A DNA stretch of 64,000 bases from Rhizorhabdus sp049889055. GTDB lineage: Bacteria; Pseudomonadota; Alphaproteobacteria; Sphingomonadales; Sphingomonadaceae. The translations under genes were made by a program, and so were the position numbers. The stretch spans positions 171,671-235,670 of the forward strand of contig NZ_JBLTWO010000007.1 of assembly GCF_049889055.1 (NCBI RefSeq), written 5' to 3'. Shown piece by piece: positions 42,263 through 50,376 of this stretch. Each line of letters opens with the position of its first letter. Position 1 is the stretch's first letter. A model generated the notes under the pieces. The model was not told the origin of the DNA, did no database searches, and saw only the letters and a list, made by a program, of their open reading frames with translations.

Positions 42263-43258
42263 TCAGGGTGCGGGCTGCCCTGTGCGGCCTGCTGCAGTAT
42301 GCAGCTTAAGCTTTGCAAGCAGGTCCGCATGGGCCAGCCGCACGTCGAGCCGGGTGTAAACGCGGATGCTGCGTGCGGGCAGGGCTTCGCCGAAGTGCAT
42401 GTCGTCAAGAATGCGGCGCGCGGGCTGATCGCGATACTCGCTGCTTTCGGAAGCGATTGCTGTCAGCAGAACCGGGGGGCTGTCCCCCATGGGCCAGGCG
42501 CCGCCCAGCGTCACAAAAGACGGGGGCCGGGTGAATTGATCATAGAGCCACTCGGTAAAGGGCGAGATCGGACGCAAGTCTGCTGCCATTTCCGCAATCG
42601 ACATTTGCATTTGACGATAAGCTGGCTGCGGCACTTGCCACAGGGGGATCGCGCTGGCTTCGATGACCGCGCGTGCCGCCGCGATATCGGTGGCAAGATT
42701 ATACTCCCACCCCCCGTCGGGGTACGCTCCGCCGCCGATCCAGATCAGCGTCATCCTGTCTGCAATGTCGGGAGCGTGGTGCAACGCTTCGGCTACATTT
42801 GTAAGCGGCCCGCCGCAGCACAGGAAGAGCGGCAGGCCATGGCTGCGGCGGGCTTCGGCGATGATGGCACTTGCCGCCGGTGATGGTGTGTCGCCTGCCA
42901 GGCCCGGCCTCTCCAAGCCGGTTGCAACCGGCACCGGCGTGCTGTGGCCAAGCCGCAGCATCATTTCGCGCGCCAACTCGCTCCCCCGCTCTGCCGTTTT
43001 GCCCTTGGCAACGCCCGAGGGCGTCAGTTTCGGGTCGAGGAACGAGGACGTGATGAGCACGGTTTCGGTGGTGGGCGACAGCAATTGATGCGCCAGCGCC
43101 AGCAGCCCGTCGGGATCGCCCGCGAAATCATTGTCCACGATCACCCGCGCCGATGGGCGCTGTGGGATGCTCGACGCGGCCTCAGCCTGCCGGGGCAGCA
43201 ACTGAGCCAGACCGGCGGCGGCAAAGCCGGTCAACATCGATCGACGGTCGAATGTCAT
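42263..43258 (-). CDS. Putatively exported nucleoside hydrolase-like protein
   Basis: A 331-residue member of the inosine-uridine nucleoside hydrolase family. The calcium-binding motif ARVIVDNDFAGDPDG (DxDxxxD-like) is near residue 40, and LFLCCGGPLTNVAEAL and GGGAYPDGGWEYNLATDI are further conserved blocks. The N terminus FDRRSMLTGFAAAGLAQLL looks like a twin-arginine signal. It is in the minus-strand unit controlled by site G, with the thioredoxin-like and unknown proteins. These enzymes cut N-glycosidic bonds; in this regulon it may act on another aryl glycoside. Substrate unknown. Confidence 0.8.
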   Translation of the reverse strand: MTFDRRSMLTGFAAAGLAQLLPRQAEAASSIPQRPSARVIVDNDFAGDPDGLLALAHQLLSPTTETVLITSSFLDPKLTPSGVAKGKTAERGSELAREMMLRLGHSTPVPVATGLERPGLAGDTPSPAASAIIAEARRSHGLPLFLCCGGPLTNVAEALHHAPDIADRMTLIWIGGGAYPDGGWEYNLATDIAAARAVIEASAIPLWQVPQPAYRQMQMSIAEMAADLRPISPFTEWLYDQFTRPPSFVTLGGAWPMGDSPPVLLTAIASESSEYRDQPARRILDDMHFGEALPARSIRVYTRLDVRLAHADLLAKLKLHTAAGRTGQPAP

Positions 43259-43338
43259 GCGTCAGATATCCAGCCAGCGATGATGGCGCGGACCCAAGCC
43301 GGCTCGCCGCTCTGCTTGATGCAGGTGTGATCAATCAT
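43255..43338 (-). CDS. 27-residue translationally coupled open frame
   Basis: An ATG overlaps the stop of the upstream gene (ATGA), and its own stop overlaps the ATG of the nucleoside hydrolase gene (ATGA). The product would be MIDHTCIKQSGEPAWVRAII followed by AGWISDA. No family is recognised. It may be a true small protein, a remnant of a larger gene, or simply a coupling leader that carries ribosomes from one gene to the next. Confidence 0.4.
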   Translation of the reverse strand: MIDHTCIKQSGEPAWVRAIIAGWISDA

Positions 43339-43907
43339 TGTGCCGCCTTCCTCATCGCCTGAGTCGCAGATGCCGGGCAGGCGACGAAATCCGCGCCCGC
43401 ACCGTAGAAGCGGACGGCGGCATCCGCATGGTCAGGGGCCGAGACCATCACGCATAACTGCACGCCGAAGCGCAGCGGCAAGGGCGCGGGCAGCGGCAAG
43501 GTGCTGAGCTGGCGGTTGGTTTCCGGGCAATAGGGACGGAATTCGGGGCTCGGCTCAAACGGCACGGGCATGGCCGCAGGGCTCTGCATCCGGGCGGTCA
43601 GCTCGATCCGGTCCATCCCGCCGTGCTGCACCGTGACCCAGCGGATCGCCGCGCCCTCCAGTGTCTCCCACAGCAGGCTCACCGAGGCGAGGGCGAGCGG
43701 CCGACCATCTAGTTCCACCGGCGTGGGAAAAGGCCAGTGGAACCACACCGTCTTGCCCGCCTTGATGGTGAAAGTGGTGAAGAACCCGCGATAGAACCCG
43801 CGTCCCTCCGACCAGTCGGCCCCGTCGACGATGCCGAGGAATTCCGGTCCGCATTCCTGCGCCACGACGGCGGCAGCGGGCACCCAGTGGCGCGCGAGGA
43901 TGGTCAC
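43335..43907 (-). CDS. Conserved-looking hypothetical protein of the glycoside regulon
   Basis: A 190-residue soluble protein starting at GTG, 4 bp after the stop of the thioredoxin-like gene. It is rich in aromatic and proline residues, with WSEGRGFYRGFFTTFTIKAG and VWFHWPFPTP in the N-terminal half and predicted beta strands throughout. Two cysteines are separated in the C-terminal half. I do not recognise the family. Its beta-rich nature and its position beside a nucleoside hydrolase suggest a ligand-binding or accessory subunit, but this is speculative. Confidence 0.6.
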   Translation of the reverse strand: MTILARHWVPAAAVVAQECGPEFLGIVDGADWSEGRGFYRGFFTTFTIKAGKTVWFHWPFPTPVELDGRPLALASVSLLWETLEGAAIRWVTVQHGGMDRIELTARMQSPAAMPVPFEPSPEFRPYCPETNRQLSTLPLPAPLPLRFGVQLCVMVSAPDHADAAVRFYGAGADFVACPASATQAMRKAAQ

Positions 43908-43911
43908 AGGC

Positions 43912-44520
43912 TCAGCCCCATGACGGGTCCTTCCCCGGCCGCCACTTGATAGAGCAGCCAGCGCTGGGGATTTGCGGCTGGGGTGCCGGAGCGCCTGTCA
44001 GCAGCGCGTCGGCGGCGCGGCGCATGTCCTCGCCCGTCACCGGCACATCGGTGCGCTGCGGCGGTGCCCCCGGCACCGGGGGGTGCGGCAGGCGCGGGCG
44101 GCTGGCGCAGAACTGGCCGGTGTAGAACAGCCTGCGATCGGGACCGTAGAGGAAAAAATCGGGGGTGCAGATTGCGTTATAGGCCAGCGCCACGTCCTGG
44201 CTTTCATCATGCAGATAGGGGAAGGGCAGGTCGTGCGCCCTCGCGAACTGCTGCATGTGCGGATAATCGTCTTCCGGAAATTCCTCGGGCGAGTTGGAGG
44301 AGATCGCGACCACCTGCACTCCCTTGGGGGCATATTCACGCGCGAACGCGATCAGCCCGCCCAGCATGTGCAGCACCACCGGGCAATGGTTGCAGATGAA
44401 GGTGACTAGCAGCGCGGGAGCATCGAACTCGCCCATTGTTCGGACGCGCCCATCGGTATCGGGCAGCGCAAACGGGGGAGCCTGTCGGCCGTAATCGAGC
44501 TGGCGCGACCATTTGAGCAT
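43912..44520 (-). CDS. Thioredoxin-fold (redoxin/AhpC-TSA-like) protein
   Basis: A 202-residue cytosolic protein. The segment PPFALPDTDGRVRTMGEF is followed by LLVTFICNHCPVVLHML, a CxxC active site typical of the redoxin family (usually FxxNHCPY). A thioredoxin fold ends near FLYGPDRRLFYTGQF. No signal peptide is visible. It is the first gene of the minus-strand unit opposite the GMC dehydrogenase, with operator site G between them. Such proteins are often found near oxidative aromatic catabolism; a specific electron or thiol role is not evident. Confidence 0.8.
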   Translation of the reverse strand: MLKWSRQLDYGRQAPPFALPDTDGRVRTMGEFDAPALLVTFICNHCPVVLHMLGGLIAFAREYAPKGVQVVAISSNSPEEFPEDDYPHMQQFARAHDLPFPYLHDESQDVALAYNAICTPDFFLYGPDRRLFYTGQFCASRPRLPHPPVPGAPPQRTDVPVTGEDMRRAADALLTGAPAPQPQIPSAGCSIKWRPGKDPSWG

Positions 44521-44540
44521 CGTCTCTCCACTCCTTTATA

Positions 44541-44560
44541 AATAGAATTTGTATTCTTAT
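44541..44560. promoter_or_regulatory. Regulon operator site G
   Basis: AATAGAAT-TTGT-ATTCTTAT, one of the most symmetric copies (seven of eight in both halves against the consensus). It sits midway between the divergent thioredoxin-like gene and the dehydrogenase small-subunit gene and probably controls both. Confidence 0.75.
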
Positions 44561-44616
44561 ATGCGGCTTTATAGAGTGGGACAAGCATAAGACGCGGCAC
44601 GGAGAGGGCTGAGACG

Positions 44617-45249
44617 ATGGATGAGCAGCAGCCGGGGGGCTGGAATCGCAGGACATTTCTGGGCGCGGCGGCGATACTCGCGGCGGTCGTCGACCTTCCG
44701 GTGGCCGCGATCCGTCTAGACCTTCTTGATGCCGGCGAAGCGCCGAGCGAACGCCGGCGCGACCTGATGCGCATCGTCAGCCAGATCGTTATCCCCCGGA
44801 CCGATACGCCGGGCGCAGGCGACGTCGGTACAGGCGATTTCGTGCTGCTCGGTCTCGCGCACGGGCTCGAAAAGTCTCGCGCGCGCCTGCCGAAGGAAGC
44901 GCCTGAAGCGCTGATCCGCTATGCGCGCAAGGACGGCTCATTCGATCAGGCCGCCTGGCTCGAGGCTGAACTCGATGCCCGCTCCAGAGGCGATTTCTTG
45001 AGGGCCGCCCCCGATACCCAGGCGAAGCTGCTCGCCGCACTCGATGCCGAAGCCTATGCTCAAGGCGTACGCGAACATCCGTGGCGTACGGTCAAAGCGC
45101 TGATCCTCACCGGCTATTATACCAGCGAGCCGGGCGGTTCCCAGGAGCTGCAGTTTGAACTGGTGCCCGGCACCTATGTCCCCGACATCCCCGTTACGAA
45201 GCAAACCCGCGCTTTCTCGAGCGACTGGACTGCGGTGGATTTCGGCTGA
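44617..45249 (+). CDS. Gluconate 2-dehydrogenase subunit 3 family protein (Tat-exported small subunit)
   Basis: A 210-residue protein with a twin-arginine signal (WNRRTFLGAAAILAAVVDLP). The gluconate_2-dh3 domain shows LMRIVSQIVIPRTDTPGAGDVG followed by FVLLGLA and the late GYYTSEPGG. In glucoside 3-dehydrogenase-type complexes this subunit carries the export signal and the signal-less GMC subunit crosses the membrane bound to it. The GMC gene follows 18 bp later, which fits. GGAGAGG precedes the ATG. Confidence 0.87.
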   Translation: MDEQQPGGWNRRTFLGAAAILAAVVDLPVAAIRLDLLDAGEAPSERRRDLMRIVSQIVIPRTDTPGAGDVGTGDFVLLGLAHGLEKSRARLPKEAPEALIRYARKDGSFDQAAWLEAELDARSRGDFLRAAPDTQAKLLAALDAEAYAQGVREHPWRTVKALILTGYYTSEPGGSQELQFELVPGTYVPDIPVTKQTRAFSSDWTAVDFG

Positions 45250-45267
45250 GGCGGGAGGGCAAAGACC

Positions 45268-46947
45268 ATGGATTTCGACGCAATTGTCGTGGGTTCGGGC
45301 ATTACCGGGGGGCTGGCCGCGAAGGAGTTGACCGAAGCGGGCCTCAAGGTGCTGATGATCGAGCGCGGGCGCAATATCCGCCATCAGCTGGACTATGAAA
45401 CCGAGATGAAGACCCCGTGGGAGATGCCCTTTCGCGGTGCGGGCGATCAGGCGATGTATGCGCGCGAGCACCCGGTGCAGATGCTCAACCGCCACTTTAA
45501 CGAATACACCCAGGGCCACTTCGTCAACGATGCGCAGAACCCCTATGCGACCGCCGAGGGAGCGGATTTCAAATGGTTCCGCTCGTACCAGCTCGGCGGT
45601 CGCTCGCTGACCTGGGGGCGGCAGGCCTATCGCTGGTCCGATTATGATTTCGAGGCGAACAAGCGCGACGGGCATGGTACCGACTGGCCGATCCGCTATG
45701 CCGATCTCGCGCCCTGGTACGACAAGGTGGAGGAATTTATCGGTGTTTCGGGGGCGGCGGAGGGGCTGAAACAGCTACCCGATGGCCGTTTCCAGCCGCC
45801 GATGGCGCTCAATCCGGTCGAACAGCATGTGCGTGCAGTGCTGAAGGCCAATTGGCCCGATCGCTGTCTGACAATCGGTCGCACCGCCAACCTCACGGAG
45901 GCCAAGGGCGAGCGCGGGACGTGCCAGAATCGTTCGATCTGTGCGCGCGGCTGTTCGTTCGGGGCCTATTTCTCCACCCAGTCGAGCACCCTGCCCGCCG
46001 CGATGGCGACAGGGCGGCTCACCCTCATCACCGATGGGGTCGTCGAAAAGCTCGATTTCGATTCCGCCACCCGCCGCATCACCGGTGTCCGCTATCTCGA
46101 CCGCAATACCAAGGAACGCAAGACTGCGACGGCGCGCATGGTGTTCCTCAATGCCGGAGCGTTCAACTCGGTCCACGTGCTGCTTAATTCGGCCAGCGAG
46201 GCGATGCCGAACGGGCTAGCCAACTCCAGCGGCGTGCTCGGCACCCATATCATGGACCATGCCAATACCCTGTCGGCGATCGCGCTGATGCCGGGCTTCG
46301 AGGATCGCACCAGCACAGGCAACCGCCCCACCGGCGTCATCGTCGCGCGCTATCGCAACATGGACGAGATAGACGGCGAGGGGCACACGCGCGGCTATTC
46401 GTTCCAGGGCGGCGCATTGCAGAGCACCTGGACGGCGGGCAAGCGCGATCCGGGGATTGGCGCCGGGCTGAAGGAAAGGCTGCAGAAGCCCGGCATGTGG
46501 CGGATGGTACTGGTCGGCTTTGCCGACTGCGTCCCGCGCGCCAGCAACCGACTGACGCTCGATCACAAGGCGGTCGATGCAGATGGCATTTCGCAGCTCA
46601 GCATCGCCTTTGCGTTCGGCAAGGAAGAACGCGCGGCGCTGGCACAGGCCAAGGCCGATGCGGGCGAGATGCTCACCAAGGCAGGCGGTCAGGTGATCAT
46701 GGGCTTTGACCAGCCCGGTGCCGGCGGCACCGCGATCCACGAAATGGGCGGCGCACGCATGGGCCACGACCCGGCAACATCGGTGCTGAACAAGTGGAGC
46801 CAGGCGCATGACATCGCCAATCTGTTCGTCACCGATGGTGCGCAGATGAGCTCGTCCGCCTGCCAGAACCCCTCGCTCACCTATATGGCGCTGACCGCGC
46901 GGGCCTGCGATGCTGCGGCGTCGATGCTGCGCGAGGGCAAGCTCTGA
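45268..46947 (+). CDS. GMC oxidoreductase, large subunit of a glucoside 3-dehydrogenase-like enzyme
   Basis: A 559-residue FAD enzyme of the gluconate/glucoside dehydrogenase branch of the GMC family. FDAIVVGSGITGGLAAKELTE binds FAD, and YQLGGRSLTWGRQ is the second FAD segment. The cysteine cluster CQNRSICARGCSFGAYF lies in the substrate domain, and the catalytic His is in GGTAIHEMGGARMG. It has no signal peptide and is paired with the Tat-signal small subunit upstream. Known relatives oxidise C3 of glucosides in the periplasm and pass electrons to a cytochrome c or quinone. No cytochrome subunit is adjacent. Confidence 0.87.
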   Translation: MDFDAIVVGSGITGGLAAKELTEAGLKVLMIERGRNIRHQLDYETEMKTPWEMPFRGAGDQAMYAREHPVQMLNRHFNEYTQGHFVNDAQNPYATAEGADFKWFRSYQLGGRSLTWGRQAYRWSDYDFEANKRDGHGTDWPIRYADLAPWYDKVEEFIGVSGAAEGLKQLPDGRFQPPMALNPVEQHVRAVLKANWPDRCLTIGRTANLTEAKGERGTCQNRSICARGCSFGAYFSTQSSTLPAAMATGRLTLITDGVVEKLDFDSATRRITGVRYLDRNTKERKTATARMVFLNAGAFNSVHVLLNSASEAMPNGLANSSGVLGTHIMDHANTLSAIALMPGFEDRTSTGNRPTGVIVARYRNMDEIDGEGHTRGYSFQGGALQSTWTAGKRDPGIGAGLKERLQKPGMWRMVLVGFADCVPRASNRLTLDHKAVDADGISQLSIAFAFGKEERAALAQAKADAGEMLTKAGGQVIMGFDQPGAGGTAIHEMGGARMGHDPATSVLNKWSQAHDIANLFVTDGAQMSSSACQNPSLTYMALTARACDAAASMLREGKL

Positions 46948-46949
46948 TC

Positions 46950-48377
46950 GTGAGCACCCCGCCTCCGGCCCTGACACCGCGCCAGCAGAATCTGGCGCTG
47001 ATGACGCTGATCGTGGCTGTGGTCCTCGAGATCGTCGATCTGACGATCGTCAACACTGCGCTGCCTGCGATCACGGCCGGTCTATCGGCCTCGGCCGAGG
47101 CGGTGCAGTGGACCGTGGCGGGCTATGCGCTGAGCTTTGCGCTGCTGCTGATGGCGGGCGGCCGGCTGGGCGATGCGCTGGGCTATCGTAGGGTTTTCCT
47201 GCTGGGCGTCACGTGCTTCACGATCGCCTCGGTCGCCTGTGGCCTCGCCCAGACGCCCGAGCAACTGGTGCTGGCGCGGCTGACGCAGGGTGCGGCGGGG
47301 GCGATCATGTCGCCGCAGGCGCTGGCGCTGATGCAGGTGCTGTTCACCCCGCTGGAGCGCGTATCCAAGCTGGCGCTGTTCGGTCTGGTGGGCGGGCTCG
47401 CCGCAATTGCCGGGCCGGTTCTGGGCGGGATGTTGATCGAACTTGACCTGTTCGGACTCGGGTGGCGGCTGATCTTCCTCATCAACCTGCCGATCGGGCT
47501 GTTTGCGCTGGCGTCGGGCTGGCTGTTCCTGCCCGACCGCAAGTCGGCGCATGGTAGCGGCTTCGATGGGACGGGGATCATGCTGTTCGGGCTCGCAGTG
47601 CTGTGCCTGTTGTGGCCGCTGACCCGGGTTGAGGGCGGCTGGAGCTTTGCAGAGCCTCTGGTGCTGGCGCTGGCCGGGCCGCTCGCCTTCCTGACCTGGC
47701 GTCATGCCAGCCTCCGGGTGCGTAGCGCTCGCGCGGCGGTGTTCGATCCTTCGCTGCTGACGATCCGTCCGTTCCGGCTGGGGCTGGGCATCTCCATCGC
47801 CTTTGCCGCCGCCAATGCCGGCTTTCTGCTGATTTTCGCGTTCGCCCTGCAAAGCGAGCGCGGCGAGAGTGCGCTGACTACCGGACTGCTGCATATGCCG
47901 TTCGGGCTAGGCGCGATGATCGGCATTGCGGTGCTCGGGCGCAATTTCCTTCCGCGCTTCGGCAAGTGGGTGTTGGTCGCGGGCGGGGCAGCGATGCTGG
48001 TTTCGGTGCTGACGATCCTCGCCGGGATCGGGCTGTGGCAACTGCCTTGGACCGTGCTGGTGCTGCCGCTGGTGCTGGCGGGGCTGGGAATGGGGTCGCT
48101 GTCAGGCTGCATCGCTCCGGTGACCTTGGCGCAGGTCGACAAGGATCATGCGGGCGCCGCCAGCGGGATGCTCAAGACTTCGCAGCAGATCGGCGGCGCG
48201 CTCGGAATCGCGCTCAACGGGAGCGTCTATTTCGCGCTGTCGGGCAAGGGTTTGATCTTGCCCTCGCTGGCGGCGGGGTGTGTGATCGCCGTGGTGCTGG
48301 CGATCACTGCCGGGCTCGCGCTGCGCCTGCCGGGAGTGATTTTCCACCCCGAACCCGCCCGGAGCGACGCCGCCTAG
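46950..48377 (+). CDS. MFS transporter, DHA2 (14-TM drug exporter-like) family
   Basis: A 475-residue protein with about fourteen hydrophobic helices. DHA2 signatures are LEIVDLTIVNTALPAI in TM1, GGRLGDALGYRRVFLLG after TM2, and GPVLGGMLIELDLFGLGWRL in TM5. The GTG start lies 2 bp after the GMC stop, so it is co-translated with the dehydrogenase. It would export an aromatic product or toxic intermediate, or serve in uptake. Substrate unknown. The gene ends inside a hairpin. Confidence 0.85.
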   Translation: MSTPPPALTPRQQNLALMTLIVAVVLEIVDLTIVNTALPAITAGLSASAEAVQWTVAGYALSFALLLMAGGRLGDALGYRRVFLLGVTCFTIASVACGLAQTPEQLVLARLTQGAAGAIMSPQALALMQVLFTPLERVSKLALFGLVGGLAAIAGPVLGGMLIELDLFGLGWRLIFLINLPIGLFALASGWLFLPDRKSAHGSGFDGTGIMLFGLAVLCLLWPLTRVEGGWSFAEPLVLALAGPLAFLTWRHASLRVRSARAAVFDPSLLTIRPFRLGLGISIAFAAANAGFLLIFAFALQSERGESALTTGLLHMPFGLGAMIGIAVLGRNFLPRFGKWVLVAGGAAMLVSVLTILAGIGLWQLPWTVLVLPLVLAGLGMGSLSGCIAPVTLAQVDKDHAGAASGMLKTSQQIGGALGIALNGSVYFALSGKGLILPSLAAGCVIAVVLAITAGLALRLPGVIFHPEPARSDAA

Positions 48378-48408
48378 AGTGCGTTCACGATGGGTGAACA
48401 CACTCTAG
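48374..48408. terminator. Bidirectional terminator-like hairpin
   Basis: CTAGAGTG-C-GTTCAC pairs with GTGAAC-A-CACTCTAG around a 5-nt loop, a 14-bp stem with one internal mismatch. It includes the TAG stop of the transporter and separates it from the convergent esterase gene. No T-run follows. Confidence 0.6.
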
Positions 48409-48499
48409 GCGTTTGATGCCGCATTTTCCGAACCGTTGACCGAATCCGGTCAACTTGAGAATGCTCTGGACACCGCGCTGTGCCGGGCCGCAGCTCTGG

Positions 48500-49423
48500 T
48501 CAGGGCTTTGGACCTGCCTGCGGCTCCAGCATGCCGATCACCCCCATCCAGCGGTGCAGCAATGTGATCCAGTCCTCACTGGCCTTGCCTTTGGTGCCCT
48601 GCGCCAGACCAAAGCCGTGGCCGCCATTGGCCAGCAGGTGAAATTCCAGCGCTGCGCCCGCCGCGCGATAGCTGTCGACCAGCGGCAGGCCCTTCTCGCG
48701 CTGCAGCAGGAAATCATCTGCGGCGATCGCTACGAACATCGGTGGCGCTTTGGCGGGTACCGCCATCGCCGCCATGTTGGGATAGATCGGCGCGGCGAAG
48801 TTCGGCGCGTCGACTCCGCCATGCTCGACCACGCTGCGGGTCAGAAAGCCGCCTGCGGAAAATCCCATGAAGCCCACGCGCTCCGGATCGATGCCATAGG
48901 CTGCAGCATTCGCGCGCACGTGGCGTAGCGCCGCCAATCCATCAGCAAGCGCGGGCGGCGTAGTGTCGCCGGGCGGAGAGAAGCTCGCCTTGCCCCCGTT
49001 GCGCACGGCATTGTTCTCGTCGCGAAACTGGTTGTTGTCGCGCGGTGTGGGGAGAAGGCGATATTTCAGCACAAATGCGGCAATGCCGTTATTGGCCAGC
49101 CAGCGTGCCACCTGCCAGCCTTCATGATCAATCGCCAAGCCCAGGAAAGCGCCGCCCGGAGCGACGATCACCGCGGCCCCCGTCGAAGGTCCGGCAGGCA
49201 GCACCGGCACCAGCGTGGGCTTGTTGACATTGCGCACGCCGATCACGCCGCTCTGCGTCATCCATTGTTCGTTGTCGGGTGTGTCGGCCGGCACCGTAGG
49301 CAGGAAAATCTCGCCCGGCTGACGTGGTTCTGCGATCTCGACATAGTCGGCGTAGAACTTTTGCGCCTGCACCGGGCAAGCGCAGATTGCAGCCAACGCG
49401 GCTGCCCGAATCATTCGTTTCAT
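48500..49423 (-). CDS. Secreted alpha/beta hydrolase (esterase/BD-FAE-like)
   Basis: A 307-residue hydrolase with a Sec signal peptide (MKRMIRAAALAAICACPVQA). The oxyanion motif VIVAPGGAFLGLA, the nucleophile in GFMGFSAGGFLT, the acidic residue in VAIAADDF and the catalytic His in ANGGHGFGL form the triad. It resembles acetyl-xylan/acyl-glycoside esterases. In the periplasm it may remove acyl groups from acylated glycosides before oxidation. It lies divergent from the second tetR gene, and operator H lies between them. Confidence 0.82.
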   Translation of the reverse strand: MKRMIRAAALAAICACPVQAQKFYADYVEIAEPRQPGEIFLPTVPADTPDNEQWMTQSGVIGVRNVNKPTLVPVLPAGPSTGAAVIVAPGGAFLGLAIDHEGWQVARWLANNGIAAFVLKYRLLPTPRDNNQFRDENNAVRNGGKASFSPPGDTTPPALADGLAALRHVRANAAAYGIDPERVGFMGFSAGGFLTRSVVEHGGVDAPNFAAPIYPNMAAMAVPAKAPPMFVAIAADDFLLQREKGLPLVDSYRAAGAALEFHLLANGGHGFGLAQGTKGKASEDWITLLHRWMGVIGMLEPQAGPKP

Positions 49424-49519
49424 CGCGTGTCCTCTCCCCTATCCTGTTTCGCCATCCTGCCCAGATCGTTCTGCAGTTGCGCCGCACTGGGCAATCTGAG
49501 CAATTGACGATGAAATAAA

Positions 49520-49539
49520 AATAGAATTATCATTCCTTA
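49520..49539. promoter_or_regulatory. Regulon operator site H
   Basis: AATAGAAT-TATC-ATTCCTTA. The left half is near-perfect; the right half keeps the ATTC core. It is placed 38 bp before the start of the second TetR gene, suggesting autoregulation and possibly control of the divergent esterase. Confidence 0.6.
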
Positions 49540-49577
49540 AAATACAGATGCGTCAGATGCGCAAGGAGAGGTGCGCG

Positions 49578-50240
49578 ATGTTCGAAGATCGGTTGCGGGA
49601 CGACGTCGGGTTAGCCTCGACGCTGCGTGCCCCGGTTCAGGGGCGCAGCCGTGAATCCTATGGACGGATGATGGTCGCTGCCGAGCAGTTGCTGGGTTCT
49701 CGCGGGAACGGCGACTTCACGCTGGCTGAAGTCAGCCGCGCGGGCCGGGTGTCGATTGGCTCGATCTACAACCGTTTCGAGAACAAGGAAGCCCTGCTGC
49801 ATGCGGTGCAACTGCGCATCCTCGAACGGGTCAATCGCGAGATGAGCGAGCGGTTGGCTGGGCAGTTCGGCCGCAATGACGGGCTCGATCAGCTGGTTGC
49901 GCGACTGGTGGAGGTGATTGCCGAAACCCTGCGCGCCCATGCCGGGCCGATGGCCGCACTGATGCGGATTGCGACCGATGATCCGCAGGTCTCCGTAACC
50001 GGAAAGCGATTCTATTCCGAGACGGTGCGGACCTATTCTTGTGTCCTGCTAAGCCATCGCGAAGATATCGCGCGCATCGATCCCGAGCGCGCGGTCGATA
50101 GCTCGTTCCGCATCCTCTATGCCGCGATCGCGCGTTACCTCGGGTTCGGCTCGGCTACCAATGCTGCGTGGGAGGGGGATTGGACGATTCTCAAGGACGA
50201 TCTCGCCGCGATGATTGCCGCTTTCCTGGGAACGCCGTGA
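49578..50240 (+). CDS. TetR/AcrR family regulator 2 of the glycoside regulon
   Basis: A 220-residue TetR-type protein. The HTH spans about residues 25-75, with GDFTLAEVSRAGRVSIGSIY and NRFENKEALLH. The recognition helix equals that of TetR 1 at 34 kb apart from flanking residues. The C-terminal domain is helical and has a different ligand pocket sequence. The ATG at MFEDRLRD is supported by AAGGAGAGG. An operator-like palindrome precedes it and another lies between it and the TonB receptor. It probably represses the receptor and ring-cleavage operon. Confidence 0.82.
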   Translation: MFEDRLRDDVGLASTLRAPVQGRSRESYGRMMVAAEQLLGSRGNGDFTLAEVSRAGRVSIGSIYNRFENKEALLHAVQLRILERVNREMSERLAGQFGRNDGLDQLVARLVEVIAETLRAHAGPMAALMRIATDDPQVSVTGKRFYSETVRTYSCVLLSHREDIARIDPERAVDSSFRILYAAIARYLGFGSATNAAWEGDWTILKDDLAAMIAAFLGTP

Positions 50241-50303
50241 AGGAATGGCACCACGGCGCTCTTTCCTTTGGGGGCAAGCTTGACAGGGATCGGACATGTC
50301 ATT

Positions 50304-50323
50304 ACTAGAACCTAAATTCTGAT
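50304..50323. promoter_or_regulatory. Regulon operator site I
   Basis: ACTAGAAC-CTAA-ATTCTGAT, 54 bp upstream of the TonB receptor start. Six of eight left-half and seven of eight right-half bases match the consensus. A further ATTCT half-site follows at 50328-50332. Confidence 0.65.
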
Positions 50324-50376
50324 ATTAATTCTTGTAGGATCCGCACCAAAGCGGACCGGATATCGGGGGAGTGATG

